64,000 bases of DNA from Ravibacter sp964559125. Lineage in GTDB: Bacteria > Bacteroidota > Bacteroidia > Cytophagales > Spirosomataceae. Each line of letters opens with the position of its first letter. Position 1 is the first letter of the stretch. Both the position numbers and the translations under genes were made by a program. The notes beneath the pieces were generated by a model, which saw only the letters and a program-made list of their open reading frames with translations, made no database searches and was not told where the DNA came from. This document shows positions 25,840 through 35,777 of this stretch, one piece after another. The stretch spans positions 1-64,000 of the forward strand of contig CAZLGW010000012.1 of NCBI GenBank assembly GCA_964559125.1. Reading direction: 5' to 3'.

Positions 25840-26655
25840 ATGAACAGACGAAAGTTTTTAAAATCGGGAGCGGTCGGGATATCGGCCGCTCCCGGCTTAC
25901 TGCTGCCTGCTGCCGATCGGCCTGCGCACGCTTTCTCTCTTGGAATAGCAACCTTTTCGATGCGCGAATTTTCATTCGAGCAGATGCTGGACATGAGCGT
26001 GCGCTGTGGTATACGGCAAATAGAGCTTAAAGATCTTCACCTGCCTTTAAATTCTTCGGAAGAAATAATCAAACAGGCAATAACACGGTGTAGGCAAAAA
26101 GGAATTGAACCTTATGCAGCAGGCGTCATTTACATGAAAACAAAGGAGGCTGTTGACCAGGCGTTTGAGTATGCCAAAACTGCCGGAATAAGGCTCATCG
26201 TGGCCAAACCGGCCAAACAATTGCTTCAATATGTAGAAGGAAAGGTACGCCATTACGATATCCGTCTGGCGATACATAATCACGGCCCGGGAGATCAGAG
26301 CTATCCAACTGCTCTAAGTGCTTATGAAATGATAAAATATATGGATGAACGCATGGGGCTTTGTATCGACATAGGGCATACCATGCGGATGGGCATGGAC
26401 CCTGCGCAGGATCTCCGAGATTTTTCATCAAGGATATTCGATATCCATATCAAGGATGTGACGGCTCCTGCTCCGGAAGGGCGTAACTGCGTGATAGGCA
26501 AGGGGGTCATCGACTTCCGGTCTTTTTTAAAAACTGTAATAGATACGCGGTATAATGGCGTGTTGGCTCTCGAATACGAAGAAAACGCGTCCGATCCGCT
26601 GCCCGGGATAATGGAATCGCTTGGGTACGTAAAAGGTGTACAGTCAACCCAGTAA
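25840..26655 (+). CDS. Exported sugar phosphate isomerase/epimerase-like TIM barrel
   Basis: A 271-residue protein with a twin-arginine-type signal (NRRKFLKSGAVGISAA, cleavage near AHA). The xylose-isomerase-like barrel shows IRQIELKDLHL, LAIHNHGPGD, GLCIDIGHTMRMG, FDIHIKDVTAP and GVLALEYEE, which hold the usual metal ligands. It belongs to a different subfamily from the pair at 18547 and 34815. It probably acts on a keto or phosphorylated sugar in the periplasm. It follows susD by 37 bases. Confidence 0.87.
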   Translation: MNRRKFLKSGAVGISAAPGLLLPAADRPAHAFSLGIATFSMREFSFEQMLDMSVRCGIRQIELKDLHLPLNSSEEIIKQAITRCRQKGIEPYAAGVIYMKTKEAVDQAFEYAKTAGIRLIVAKPAKQLLQYVEGKVRHYDIRLAIHNHGPGDQSYPTALSAYEMIKYMDERMGLCIDIGHTMRMGMDPAQDLRDFSSRIFDIHIKDVTAPAPEGRNCVIGKGVIDFRSFLKTVIDTRYNGVLALEYEENASDPLPGIMESLGYVKGVQSTQ

Positions 26656-26701
26656 GAAACGTCCGCCCCGGCGGTATTTATATGAATTACCAGGACATCC
26701 T

Positions 26702-28768
26702 ATGGAAAGAAAACATTTCATTCAGTACCTGCTTGCCGCAGTAGCGAGCCCCTTCTGGACGTACGCCTCGCCGGAAGAAGATGCGGACGATCTGGTCGAC
26801 CGGCTGATACGCGAGGCCGGAAATACCTCAGACGAAAAGAAAAGGGCCAATATACTTCAGAAGCTGACGGCCCTTCCCGATTTCAGTACACGGGAAAAGG
26901 AAGTTTTGAAAGTCCTTTTAGATGTATCCGATCGGTGGGGTTACGGATTCGAAAAATACCAAAACCCGGAAGCTGAAGGAAACGAAGGCAGCGGCTACCT
27001 GTGCGGGTTCTTTTCACGCTATAAACTGGATAAGAGGATTTTTCCGGCCTTAGATGAAGGGAACCGGCTGTTCCCACTTGTTGCACTCGCCTGGAGCCGG
27101 ATCCTGGTAGCCCTGATGATCCAAAACGGGGAAATAATAGAGGTTGAGGAGACCAGGGGACGGTATCTGACCGAGATCTCACGATTAATGAATATAGCAG
27201 GCAAGACCTTTTCGGAGAATAAACTCCTGAAAGCCTATCTCGGCGACTATCAGTCCTGGGGCGAACGGGTAGCGCCCGACCGGCTCGCTCCGGATTGGGC
27301 CAACTCTCAGAGGATGATACTGGAAAAATTAAATTATCTCATCTACTGGTGGATCGATCACCGTCAGATTACCGGCGGACAGTTTGGAGGCGGTTGGGGA
27401 GATGACGTTGAGATGTGGAGAAGCTGGATCCCGGTATTGCTCGCCTTTCGGGATCAGAAAGTTATAGATAGCCAGCGTAAGCTTTTTGACGGATTGTTCC
27501 GCCTGTCGAAGATGAAAAAAGGCTATACCTCCGAGTTTAATGATGTTGAGCATACTTCGGAGGAATACTCCGACCCGCTGACCTGTATGATCATGCTGGA
27601 ACCGGAAAACAAAGTATGGGAAGATAAGGCCATAAGGGTGATGGACTATATCGAAAACCTGTGGACCGGTACAAATGAAAAGGGAATGGTTCAGTTTAAG
27701 TCAACCTGGTTTAGCGTAGAAAAAGTGGGTGAGGACGTAAAGGGAGCCTGCGACACCCCTTATCATACACGCCTTGTACAGCCGCTGATGCTGATTTGGC
27801 AGCGGACGGGCAATAAACGGGCGGGAGACTTTCTGAAAAAATGGATGACAACGTGGGTTGAAGCCACATTCACAGAAGAATCCGGGAAGCCGGCAGGGGT
27901 TATTCCAGCCTCGATTCACTGGCCCGATGGAAAACCAACCGGTACGGGTAAAAACTGGTGGTTGCCCGAGAATTCCAAAACTCCTTATGATTTTCCGGTA
28001 CAGCAGGAGGTAATGTACGAGTGTTTTTTACAAACCTATGCAGCGACCAACAACGAATACTTTCTCCGCCCGATCAGGTTTGCCGGTGAAAAACTGCTGG
28101 CGGGTTTAGGAAAGGAAGCACCTTCTTTTTACAGGGAAGGAAGCCTGGATTGGGCGCTATCCGTCCTTAAAAGTAAACTGACTAACCCGCTTGCAAAATA
28201 CAAGGCGTTGACCGGTGACAACCGTTTTGATACGCTCCTGCAGGCCCCTTCCGGAGGATATGCCGTTTTTCTTTCCACCGGAGATATGGGCGTACTGACT
28301 TCGCTCTTTGAAAGGTTACGAAATTCCCTTTCACTCCCTGAAGAATTTTACACAACAGAAGTACGATGGACCGACCGTCTGTTTGCCTTCTCAAGCTATT
28401 TTGCGTATGCACACGCACATTCGCCTCCAGGTTTTTCATCTGTAGATTTGTTTGGGACCCTGACAGGCAACCTGGGAGAATACCGGACAATGCCGGTGAT
28501 TGGAGTGAAATGGCTTACCTACGCCACTGGAATCGCGATAGTGACCGAAGTGAATAAGCCGGATGAATTCCGGGCAAAACTGTTTCATTTTGGAAATACA
28601 TCAAGAAAAATGGGCGCCATTTTTTACCAGCTAAAAAATGGCGCTTATGAGATGTTTATAGACGACATAAAAAAGGGAGATTCTACTCTTACTCTCGGGG
28701 AACGAAAATTTTCTTTTGAACTCCCTTCACGTAAGCTCTGTACGCTCAGGGTAGTCCCGAAAATATAG
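26702..28768 (+). CDS. Secreted protein of unknown family, possibly an alpha/alpha toroid
   Basis: A protein of 688 residues from ATG 26702 (MERKHFIQYLLAAVASPFW signal); a GTG 66 bases earlier would overlap the preceding gene. I cannot assign a family. Aromatic-rich helical segments such as YWWIDHRQITGGQFGGGWG, DVEMWRSWIPVLLAFRD, FNDVEHTSEEYSDP and TPYHTRLVQPLMLIWQRTG resemble glycan-active (alpha/alpha)6 toroids (lyases, glycosidases), with a beta-rich C-terminal 120 residues. Position after susCD and an isomerase supports a carbohydrate role. Its 3' end was copied to 38180 in part. Confidence 0.6.
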   Translation: MERKHFIQYLLAAVASPFWTYASPEEDADDLVDRLIREAGNTSDEKKRANILQKLTALPDFSTREKEVLKVLLDVSDRWGYGFEKYQNPEAEGNEGSGYLCGFFSRYKLDKRIFPALDEGNRLFPLVALAWSRILVALMIQNGEIIEVEETRGRYLTEISRLMNIAGKTFSENKLLKAYLGDYQSWGERVAPDRLAPDWANSQRMILEKLNYLIYWWIDHRQITGGQFGGGWGDDVEMWRSWIPVLLAFRDQKVIDSQRKLFDGLFRLSKMKKGYTSEFNDVEHTSEEYSDPLTCMIMLEPENKVWEDKAIRVMDYIENLWTGTNEKGMVQFKSTWFSVEKVGEDVKGACDTPYHTRLVQPLMLIWQRTGNKRAGDFLKKWMTTWVEATFTEESGKPAGVIPASIHWPDGKPTGTGKNWWLPENSKTPYDFPVQQEVMYECFLQTYAATNNEYFLRPIRFAGEKLLAGLGKEAPSFYREGSLDWALSVLKSKLTNPLAKYKALTGDNRFDTLLQAPSGGYAVFLSTGDMGVLTSLFERLRNSLSLPEEFYTTEVRWTDRLFAFSSYFAYAHAHSPPGFSSVDLFGTLTGNLGEYRTMPVIGVKWLTYATGIAIVTEVNKPDEFRAKLFHFGNTSRKMGAIFYQLKNGAYEMFIDDIKKGDSTLTLGERKFSFELPSRKLCTLRVVPKI
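28614..28644 (+). other. Perfect 12-bp stem inside the unknown secreted protein gene
   Basis: GCGCCATTTTTT (28614-28625), loop ACCAGCT, AAAAAATGGCGC (28633-28644), inside the coding region about 125 bases before its stop. It may be chance in a coding sequence or an mRNA-stabilising structure. Confidence 0.5.
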
Positions 28769-28805
28769 CGCGCATTACATCTTCTTTAAACCTAATAATC
28801 TGTAA

Positions 28806-30164
28806 ATGAAATTTTTAATTTCGATCTGCTTCCTGCTAGGCTATCTGTCACCGGCATGGGCACAACAGGAAGATCCATTTTTAAAACGGGAACCGACAAC
28901 TTACCCGGACCGGATCATGCTGACTATCCCGGAAAACCCCGCAACTTCAAGGGCAGTATCCTGGAGAACTGCCTACAACAACAAGATCAGCATAGGTGAG
29001 ATTGCAGTTGCCCAGCCTGATCCAAGGATGGAAGCCAAAAGGATATATGGAACTTTTTCTGACTGGATGGAAAGAGATTCGACAGCAACAGGCCATAAGG
29101 TAGTGTTTAATAACCTTCAACCCGGAACGAAATATGCGTACCGGGTTGGAGACGGGGTGCATTGGAGCGAATGGATCCAGTTTGAAACCTCATCGGATAA
29201 AGCAAAGGAAACTTCCTTTTTATATTTCGGAGATATTCAGAATGATATAAGAACACATGCTTCCCGTGTCGTCCGCCAAGCCTACAGGCATTTTCCAAAC
29301 GCTGACTTTTTACTCTTTGCAGGAGATATTGTTGGAAAAAGTATTGAAAAAGATTGGAGCGATTTTTTTCAAACCGGGGGCTGGATTTTTTCAATGGTTC
29401 CCAGCATTGCAGCTTTGGGAAACCACGAATACGATAGCTATAAAGACAAACCCCGAACCTTTTCCAGACATTGGAACCAGATCTATACGATGCCCGCCAA
29501 TGGTCCTTCTGAGAAGTATTTAAATCGATTTTATTATGTTGACTATCAGAATGTACGCATCATTACGATAGATGGAGCAGCTATACAGGATAACAAAGAA
29601 GATGTTCCTCTACTGCTCGACTGGATCGATAAAGCCCTTGCAGACAATCCGTCGAAATGGTCTGTTGTGGTTACCCATTTCCCGATTTTCCCCTGTTCCT
29701 ATAACCGCAAGACCGGGGCCTATCACGAGGAGCTCAGAAAAGTGTTAGAGAGAGGCGGAGCAGACCTCGTTCTGCAGGGGCACGACCATACCTATTGCCG
29801 GGGTAGAAACCTGAGCGCGATAAGCAGCGACTGTAATAATCCGCCCATGTATGTAGTTTCCATTGCCGGTCCCAAAATGTATACACTTGAGCCCAATTTC
29901 TGGAGTGACCGCGAAGCGACCCGGACACAGCTTTACCAGCACATTACCGTGTCGGAAGCAGCACTTCGTTACCAGGCATTTACGGTTGTGGGAGAATTGT
30001 ATGACGAATTCAAGTTAGTCAAAAATAAAAAAGGGAAAAACCGGGTAACCGAACCGAAAGAGTTGTCTCGGATACCTGTGAGAATGGAAATTCCAAATGG
30101 AGATGAGAAACGCTATACCGAAAAAGAACTACAAAAATATAAGGAAAGAGCGCGTCTTAAATGA
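28806..30164 (+). CDS. Secreted purple-acid-phosphatase-like metallophosphoesterase
   Basis: A 452-residue protein with a cleaved signal (MKFLISICFLLGYLSPAWAQ). An N-terminal fibronectin-III-like domain (about 30-125, RIMLTIPENPATSRAVSW, LQPGTKYAYRVGDG) precedes the calcineurin-like domain with dinuclear-metal motifs FGDIQND, FAGDIVGK, LGNHEYDS, VTHFPIF and LQGHDHTYCR. It hydrolyses phosphate monoesters or related esters outside the cytoplasm. The long lysine-rich tail is unusual. Its first codons are duplicated at 38301. Confidence 0.9.
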   Translation: MKFLISICFLLGYLSPAWAQQEDPFLKREPTTYPDRIMLTIPENPATSRAVSWRTAYNNKISIGEIAVAQPDPRMEAKRIYGTFSDWMERDSTATGHKVVFNNLQPGTKYAYRVGDGVHWSEWIQFETSSDKAKETSFLYFGDIQNDIRTHASRVVRQAYRHFPNADFLLFAGDIVGKSIEKDWSDFFQTGGWIFSMVPSIAALGNHEYDSYKDKPRTFSRHWNQIYTMPANGPSEKYLNRFYYVDYQNVRIITIDGAAIQDNKEDVPLLLDWIDKALADNPSKWSVVVTHFPIFPCSYNRKTGAYHEELRKVLERGGADLVLQGHDHTYCRGRNLSAISSDCNNPPMYVVSIAGPKMYTLEPNFWSDREATRTQLYQHITVSEAALRYQAFTVVGELYDEFKLVKNKKGKNRVTEPKELSRIPVRMEIPNGDEKRYTEKELQKYKERARLK

Positions 30165-30227
30165 TCAGGATTCAGCCGGGATAATATGACTATCATAAAC
30201 TATTTCCGACCAAAATAATTGATAAAA

Positions 30228-31712
30228 ATGGACAATGATAAAATAAGGTACCGCATTGTTTTTGTCGCCCTGCTGTTAATTGCTATGGCTCAACCAGAGG
30301 CTTTATCAGCGCAAACTGGCCAGGAGAGCAGGGTATTACATTTTAACAAAGAGGGTAAGTTTAAGATTGCTCAATTTACTGATATTCACTGGAAAGTGAG
30401 AGAAACTGAAAAAAGTGCGAAAACAATTAAGCAGATCCGAGAAGTATTGATGGCCGAAAAACCGGATTTAATCGTACTGACAGGCGACGTTGTTAACGAA
30501 CCGGCAGACGAAGGCTGGAAAACACTGATGCTGGTGTTCACTGAGTCAGGTATTCCTTTTGCCGTGACACTGGGAAATCACGATCATGAATCGAATTGGA
30601 CGCGTGACCAAATATTTGACTACCTGGCAACACTACCCAACTTTCTCGGAAAAAAAGGGCCGGAGGGAATTTCCGGAGTCGGCAATTATATACTCGAAGT
30701 GAAAGCTGCTGATCGCGACCAGGTTGCCGCACTACTGTACTTTTTTGACAGCCATGCCAATTCCTTTGACCGGGAAATGGTGAGCGACTACGACTGGATA
30801 AAGTTTGATCAAATCGCCGCTTACCGCGAACAAAGTACACGTTACACTTTAAAAAATGCTGGAAATCCCTATCCGGCACTTGCCTTTTTCCATATACCCC
30901 TACCGGAATACAAAGAGATAAAAGAACAACCAACTACCATAGGCGAAAGGAGTGAGAAAGTGTGTTCACCAATGATCAATTCAGGATTGCTAACATCTTT
31001 TATCGAGATGAAAGATGTGATGGGATGCTTTGTCGGGCATGATCACAACAATAACTACAGCGGTATCTATAAAGGAATCGGATTGAATTATGGGCAAAGT
31101 TCGGGATACAGCGGCTACGGTACTATTGGAAAGGGTGCCCGCATCATTGAACTGCAGGAGGGCAACCGGGGATATAACACCTGGGTCAGATCGGAGAACG
31201 GGACCTCATTGCACTACAATTATCCCCTTGGGAGTTCTTTCCGCGACGAAGATTACCCATTCCATGCTGCAGAAAAGATAACACGAGGTACCCCGGGACT
31301 GAATTACAAATATTTTGAAGGAAGCTATCAAAGCGTACAGGATATGTCGGCCGTAAAGCCCGTGAAAACTGGAATCGCGAAGGAGATAGCACCCGACATT
31401 GTAGCAACTACAGGGGGCTTTGGGTTGGCGTTTACCGGGCTTATTAAAATACCGTCCAGAGGCGTCTACAGGTTCTTTGCGGCAAGTGGCGACGGCGCGC
31501 AGCTTTATATCGGCGGGAAATTAGTGGCAGACAACGATGGTGTGCATGGCGTAAGAAAAGCGGAGGGGTTCATCGCATTGGAAAAAGGATATCACCATTT
31601 CAAGCTGCTCTACTTTAATGCAAAATCAAAGAAAAGACTGTCTGTAAGCATGATGAGTATGGGCGTTAACGAAGAAGCAGTGAAGGGTTCAATGTTATAC
31701 CATATTGATTGA
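30228..31712 (+). CDS. Secreted calcineurin-like phosphatase with C-terminal PA14-type domain
   Basis: A protein of 494 residues from ATG 30228; a TTG lies at 30219. Signal peptide VFVALLLIAMAQPEALSA. Phosphoesterase motifs: FKIAQFTDIHW, LIVLTGDVVNEP, VTLGNHDHES, AFFHIPLPEY and GCFVGHDHNNNY. The C-terminal 130 residues (FTGLIKIPSRGVYRFFAASG, DGAQLYIGGKLVADNDG) resemble a PA14/GLEYA sugar-binding domain, which would tether it to glycan. It follows the purple acid phosphatase by 63 bases, so two phosphatases share one locus. Confidence 0.88.
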   Translation: MDNDKIRYRIVFVALLLIAMAQPEALSAQTGQESRVLHFNKEGKFKIAQFTDIHWKVRETEKSAKTIKQIREVLMAEKPDLIVLTGDVVNEPADEGWKTLMLVFTESGIPFAVTLGNHDHESNWTRDQIFDYLATLPNFLGKKGPEGISGVGNYILEVKAADRDQVAALLYFFDSHANSFDREMVSDYDWIKFDQIAAYREQSTRYTLKNAGNPYPALAFFHIPLPEYKEIKEQPTTIGERSEKVCSPMINSGLLTSFIEMKDVMGCFVGHDHNNNYSGIYKGIGLNYGQSSGYSGYGTIGKGARIIELQEGNRGYNTWVRSENGTSLHYNYPLGSSFRDEDYPFHAAEKITRGTPGLNYKYFEGSYQSVQDMSAVKPVKTGIAKEIAPDIVATTGGFGLAFTGLIKIPSRGVYRFFAASGDGAQLYIGGKLVADNDGVHGVRKAEGFIALEKGYHHFKLLYFNAKSKKRLSVSMMSMGVNEEAVKGSMLYHID

Positions 31713-31743
31713 TAGGGGATAAGAGCAAAAAATAACACATAAA

Positions 31744-34700
31744 ATGGAAAAAGTACAAAGCTGTTATATTCTCCTTACGGCAATCTGTTTATTGCCGGTT
31801 TTATCTCCCTCCTGCAAACAAAAAACACTTCAATCGCCCGTTTCGCCAAAGGAGGCCCTCTCCACCTTTCACTTACCGGAAGAGTACCGGATAGAATTGG
31901 TCGCTTCAGAGCCATTGGTCACCAACCCGGTAGAAGTAGCATTTGACGAAGACGGAAAAATGTTTGTCGTGCAGATGGATGATTACCCCTCCGACAAGAT
32001 GGATGACTATAGTGCCGGATATGAGCCTAAAAGTAAGATTATGCTGCTGGAAGATAAGGACGGTGACGGCTACTACGAATCCGGCACCGTATTTGCCGAT
32101 GGCTTGTCATATGCCAATGGGGTAATGCCCTGGAAGGGCGGGATACTGGTCACTTCAGCGCCCGATATATTATTTCTGAAAGACAACGACGACGACGGCA
32201 AAGCAGATGTTAAACAAGTAGTACTTACCGGCTTTGCCAAAACCAATCCCCAGCTACGAATGGGTAGCTTGAGATACGGGCTCGATAACTGGATATACGG
32301 GGCCTACTCGCACGCCGGGGGGGCGATTGGCGAAGTGACTTCAAAGACAAAGGTAGCCCGCTGAAATTTCCAGAAAAACCCGGACAGGATCTTGCAAAAA
32401 TATTCCCTGGTACCAATTTCCGCTTTCGGCCCGAACAGAACAAGGTAGAACCATCTGGAGGGATGTCCCAGTTTGGCTTGTCTTTCGAAGCTTCGGGGAA
32501 TCAATTTGCTATCTGGAACAATAATCACATCAGGCATGTAGTGATCGATAACCGATATCTATCCAACAACCCTCTATTAAGCATAAATCAGGTAATGGCT
32601 AGTATTTCTGATCATGGAAAAGCGGCGACTGTTTATCCTGCTACGCATGTAGAATACCTTCGCGAAGACGAGGTGGGCCACTTTACCTCCGCTTGCGGCA
32701 TTTGTAAATATACCGGCGGCTTGTTTGAAGGAAAGTATAGCACGGCGTCCTTTGTATGTGAGCCGGTGTCCAACTTGGTACATGCGGATATCTTAACTGT
32801 AAATGGGGCTACATTTAGTGCTGGAAGAGCTGAAGTTGAAAAAGAGTTTCTCGCATCCACCGACAGTTGGTTCCGCCCGGTAAATCTGACGGTAGGTCCA
32901 GAAGGTGGGCTGTATGTGGTAGATTTTTACAGGAAGCTGGTGGAGCACCCCGACTGGATCGGATTGGCCGACAGCAGCGGATTTTATACCCATGCGGGTC
33001 AACTGAAGGAGTCCGACTTCCTGGAGGGGAACGATCGCGGGAGAATATACAGAGTTGTGCCCAAATCCTATAAGGCCGGCAATCAGAAAAAAAACCGGCT
33101 AAGCGAAGCAAATACCCAAACGCTTGTGCGTTACTTAAATGATCAAAACAGTTGGTGGCGGATCAATGCACAACGCTTGCTTATCGACCAAAAAGACCCC
33201 GCCGCCATTCCACTGATCAAAGATTATCTATTAAAGAATGGGGGCGAGTTAGGAAAGATTCATGCCCTTTGGACACTGGAGGGATTGCAGTCTTTAGACG
33301 ACAGCATGTTAGGCAAAGCCATGAACGATGCTGACGCCGCGGTACGAAAACAGGCAGTGCTACTAGCAGAAAAGCGTATGGACAATAGGATGGTTTTTCA
33401 AGATATCCTTGACGCCGCCTCCGATACGGATCCGCATGTTCAGTTCCAGGTGGCGCTTACGTTGGGCACTACTACTAAAGCTGGCCCTGAAACTTTTAAA
33501 GCATTAAGTGAAATTATCCATGAGCATATAGAAGATCCTTGGTTCCGTATCGCAGTTTTACTCGGGGCGTCGGCAAACAGTAACCGGTGGTGGGCTGCCT
33601 ATAAGGATTTCGAGGCAGGCACCGATACACTAAAAGCGGGCAAAAAAGATTTCCTGAGAAAAGCCGCTTCCATAACCGGAACACGATGTAAGTCGGACGA
33701 GATATCGGCATTGGTAAAAATGATTGCCGCAGAAAAGGATACGGCCGTAATCATTCCAAGCTTGAAGGGGATGACCGAGGGTATGAAAAGCAATGCTCAA
33801 AGAACTGGACTAGTCCCGGATGGTCAGCAGGCATTAATTGCTTTAATTAATACCTCCCCACCGGATGTAAAAAAAGCGGCTATTGAAATGGCGCTGGAAC
33901 TGAACTTATACCCATCCGCTGGCCTGAAAAGTCTAATCGATCAATCGGGAAAAACGGCAGAAGATGATAAAGCGCTAGTTGGAAACCGCGTATTGGCTAT
34001 AAAAATTTTGGGGTTGAACCCCAACGGTTTGCCCTTTTTGCTGCTGGGAGAAATGATCGGCCCGCATCCGCCCGCAGAAATCCAGCTCGCGGCGGCAGAG
34101 GGATTGTTGCGTAGTAAGGAGCCAGCTGCTACGGAAGTGCTATTGAAAAATTGGGAAATAATGAGCCCCAGAGTACACGCCGCTACGGAAACAGCCTTTT
34201 TATCAAACAAGGAGCACCTTGTTACCTTAATGAAGGCAATCGAATCAGGCAACATCAACGAGGAACGAATCAGCAGGGATATGCAAAACCGTTTGACCAG
34301 GCATTCAGATTCTTCAATTAGTACAACAGCAAAAAAGCTTTTTCCGCATAGTGGTGACCGGGAGAAAGTGATTGTCGCCTACAACGAATCTACTACAGTG
34401 GTGGGCGATCCGGCCGAAGGCAAGTCCGTATTTATAGCTTCGTGTAGTATGTGTCATGCCTTAGAGGGAACAGGCGTTAATTTCGGTCCCGACTTGCAAA
34501 GTCTAAGCCACCAGACCAGAATTAAGCTGCTGACGATGATCCTTCATCCTAACAACGATATCGCAGCGGGCTATGAAGGCTATGTGATTGAAACAACAGA
34601 CGGCAACATGCTAACCGGGATCATTTCGAATGAGAGTGAACAGAGCCTGTTGTTGCGGATGCCGGGAGGAATGGAACAAACGATTATGAAAATTAATATC

Positions 34701-34808
34701 AAATCCATTTCGGCTATACCCATTTCGTTGATGCCTGAAGGATTGGAATCCTCCATAAGTAAAGTAGCGATGAGTAATCTGCTGGAATACATTAAAACAC
34801 TAAGATAG
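31744..34808 (+). pseudogene. Second PVC-type haem c lipoprotein, split by a frameshift in a G7 run
   Basis: Two frames together make one protein of about 1021 residues, the length of its paralogue at 15438. Frame one (31744-32364) has a lipoprotein signal (PVLSPSCKQK) and the first propeller blades, ending after YGLDNWIYGAYSHAGGAIG. Frame two is open upstream of its ATG at 32463 as DFKDKGSPLKFPEK through the same place. Inserting one G in the run 32317-32323 joins them as AGGGDWRSDFKD. The rest has the HEAT-like array and cytochrome motif CSMCH near 34450. The mutation could be real, phase-variable or a sequencing error. It forms an operon with the TIM-barrel gene six bases downstream. Confidence 0.85.
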
Positions 34809-34814
34809 ATACCC

Positions 34815-35738
34815 ATGCAAAGACGTAAATTTATCAACGGGCTATTGGCCGGATCAGTCGTAATAACTACAGCCTCGGTATCCGCTCTCTCAGCTTCCGC
34901 TAAGGAGAAATCACCTACAGCGCAGCCATTTAAAATGAAATTCTCACCGGATTTTGGAATATTTTCCAGTTTGCCTGGTAAAGATGTGACGGATCAGATC
35001 CGTTGGGGATACGACCAGGGATTTCGTGCCTGGGAGAATACTTTCTTCAGGAGGCGTCCGCTGGAGGAACAGGAACGTATCAGTAAAATACTGCAGCAAA
35101 AAGGAATGGAATTCGGCCAATTTGTAGGTACACATACCTTTAAAGACGTCACCTTCGCAGGACGAGACAGTGGATTACGTGAGCAGGTATTGAGCGATGT
35201 GCGCGCATCGGTAGATATTGCCAAAAGAATGAATACAAAATTTATTCACAATGTGCTGGGCATGGCCGATCCCAAACTCCCGGCGGACTTCCAGATGGCG
35301 AATGCAATCGAACTGCTAAAACGCATAGCAGAAATCTATGAACCGCATGGTATCGTAATGGTCATGGAGAGTATGAATCATAAGATAAATCACCCCGGTA
35401 TGTTTTTGCATACCATACCGCAGGCTTATGCACTGGCAAAAGCCGTCGGAAGTCCCAGTATTAAAATACTTTTTGACTTTTATCATGTGCAGATTGAAGA
35501 GGGAAATCTTATTCCTACGTTGGATTATGCCTGGGATGAAATCGTCTATATGCAGATCGGAGATACTCCCGGACGGAAGCAGCCCACTACCGGCGAAATC
35601 AACTTTGCAAATGTGCTCCAATACATCTACGATAAAGGGTACAGGGGTTTTATGGGAATGGAACATGGCATAAAACAGCCCGGTGAAGAAGGGGAAATGG
35701 ATGCGCTCAGGGCTTACCGCTCCATTGATCCCAGATGA
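34815..35738 (+). CDS. Exported TIM-barrel isomerase, second copy
   Basis: A 307-residue protein with a twin-arginine-like signal (QRRKFINGLLAGSVV). From PFKMKFSP to the terminal AYRSIDPR it matches the protein at 18547 almost residue by residue, including the metal-ligand segments IVMVMESMNHKIN, LFDFYHVQI, QIGDTPGR and GMEHG. Duplicated together with the haem c gene upstream. Intact, so at least this half of the duplicated module is still under selection. Confidence 0.88.
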   Translation: MQRRKFINGLLAGSVVITTASVSALSASAKEKSPTAQPFKMKFSPDFGIFSSLPGKDVTDQIRWGYDQGFRAWENTFFRRRPLEEQERISKILQQKGMEFGQFVGTHTFKDVTFAGRDSGLREQVLSDVRASVDIAKRMNTKFIHNVLGMADPKLPADFQMANAIELLKRIAEIYEPHGIVMVMESMNHKINHPGMFLHTIPQAYALAKAVGSPSIKILFDFYHVQIEEGNLIPTLDYAWDEIVYMQIGDTPGRKQPTTGEINFANVLQYIYDKGYRGFMGMEHGIKQPGEEGEMDALRAYRSIDPR

Positions 35739-35777
35739 TTTTTTAACGCCCGCTTTCTCGAGAATAACCAGCCAACC

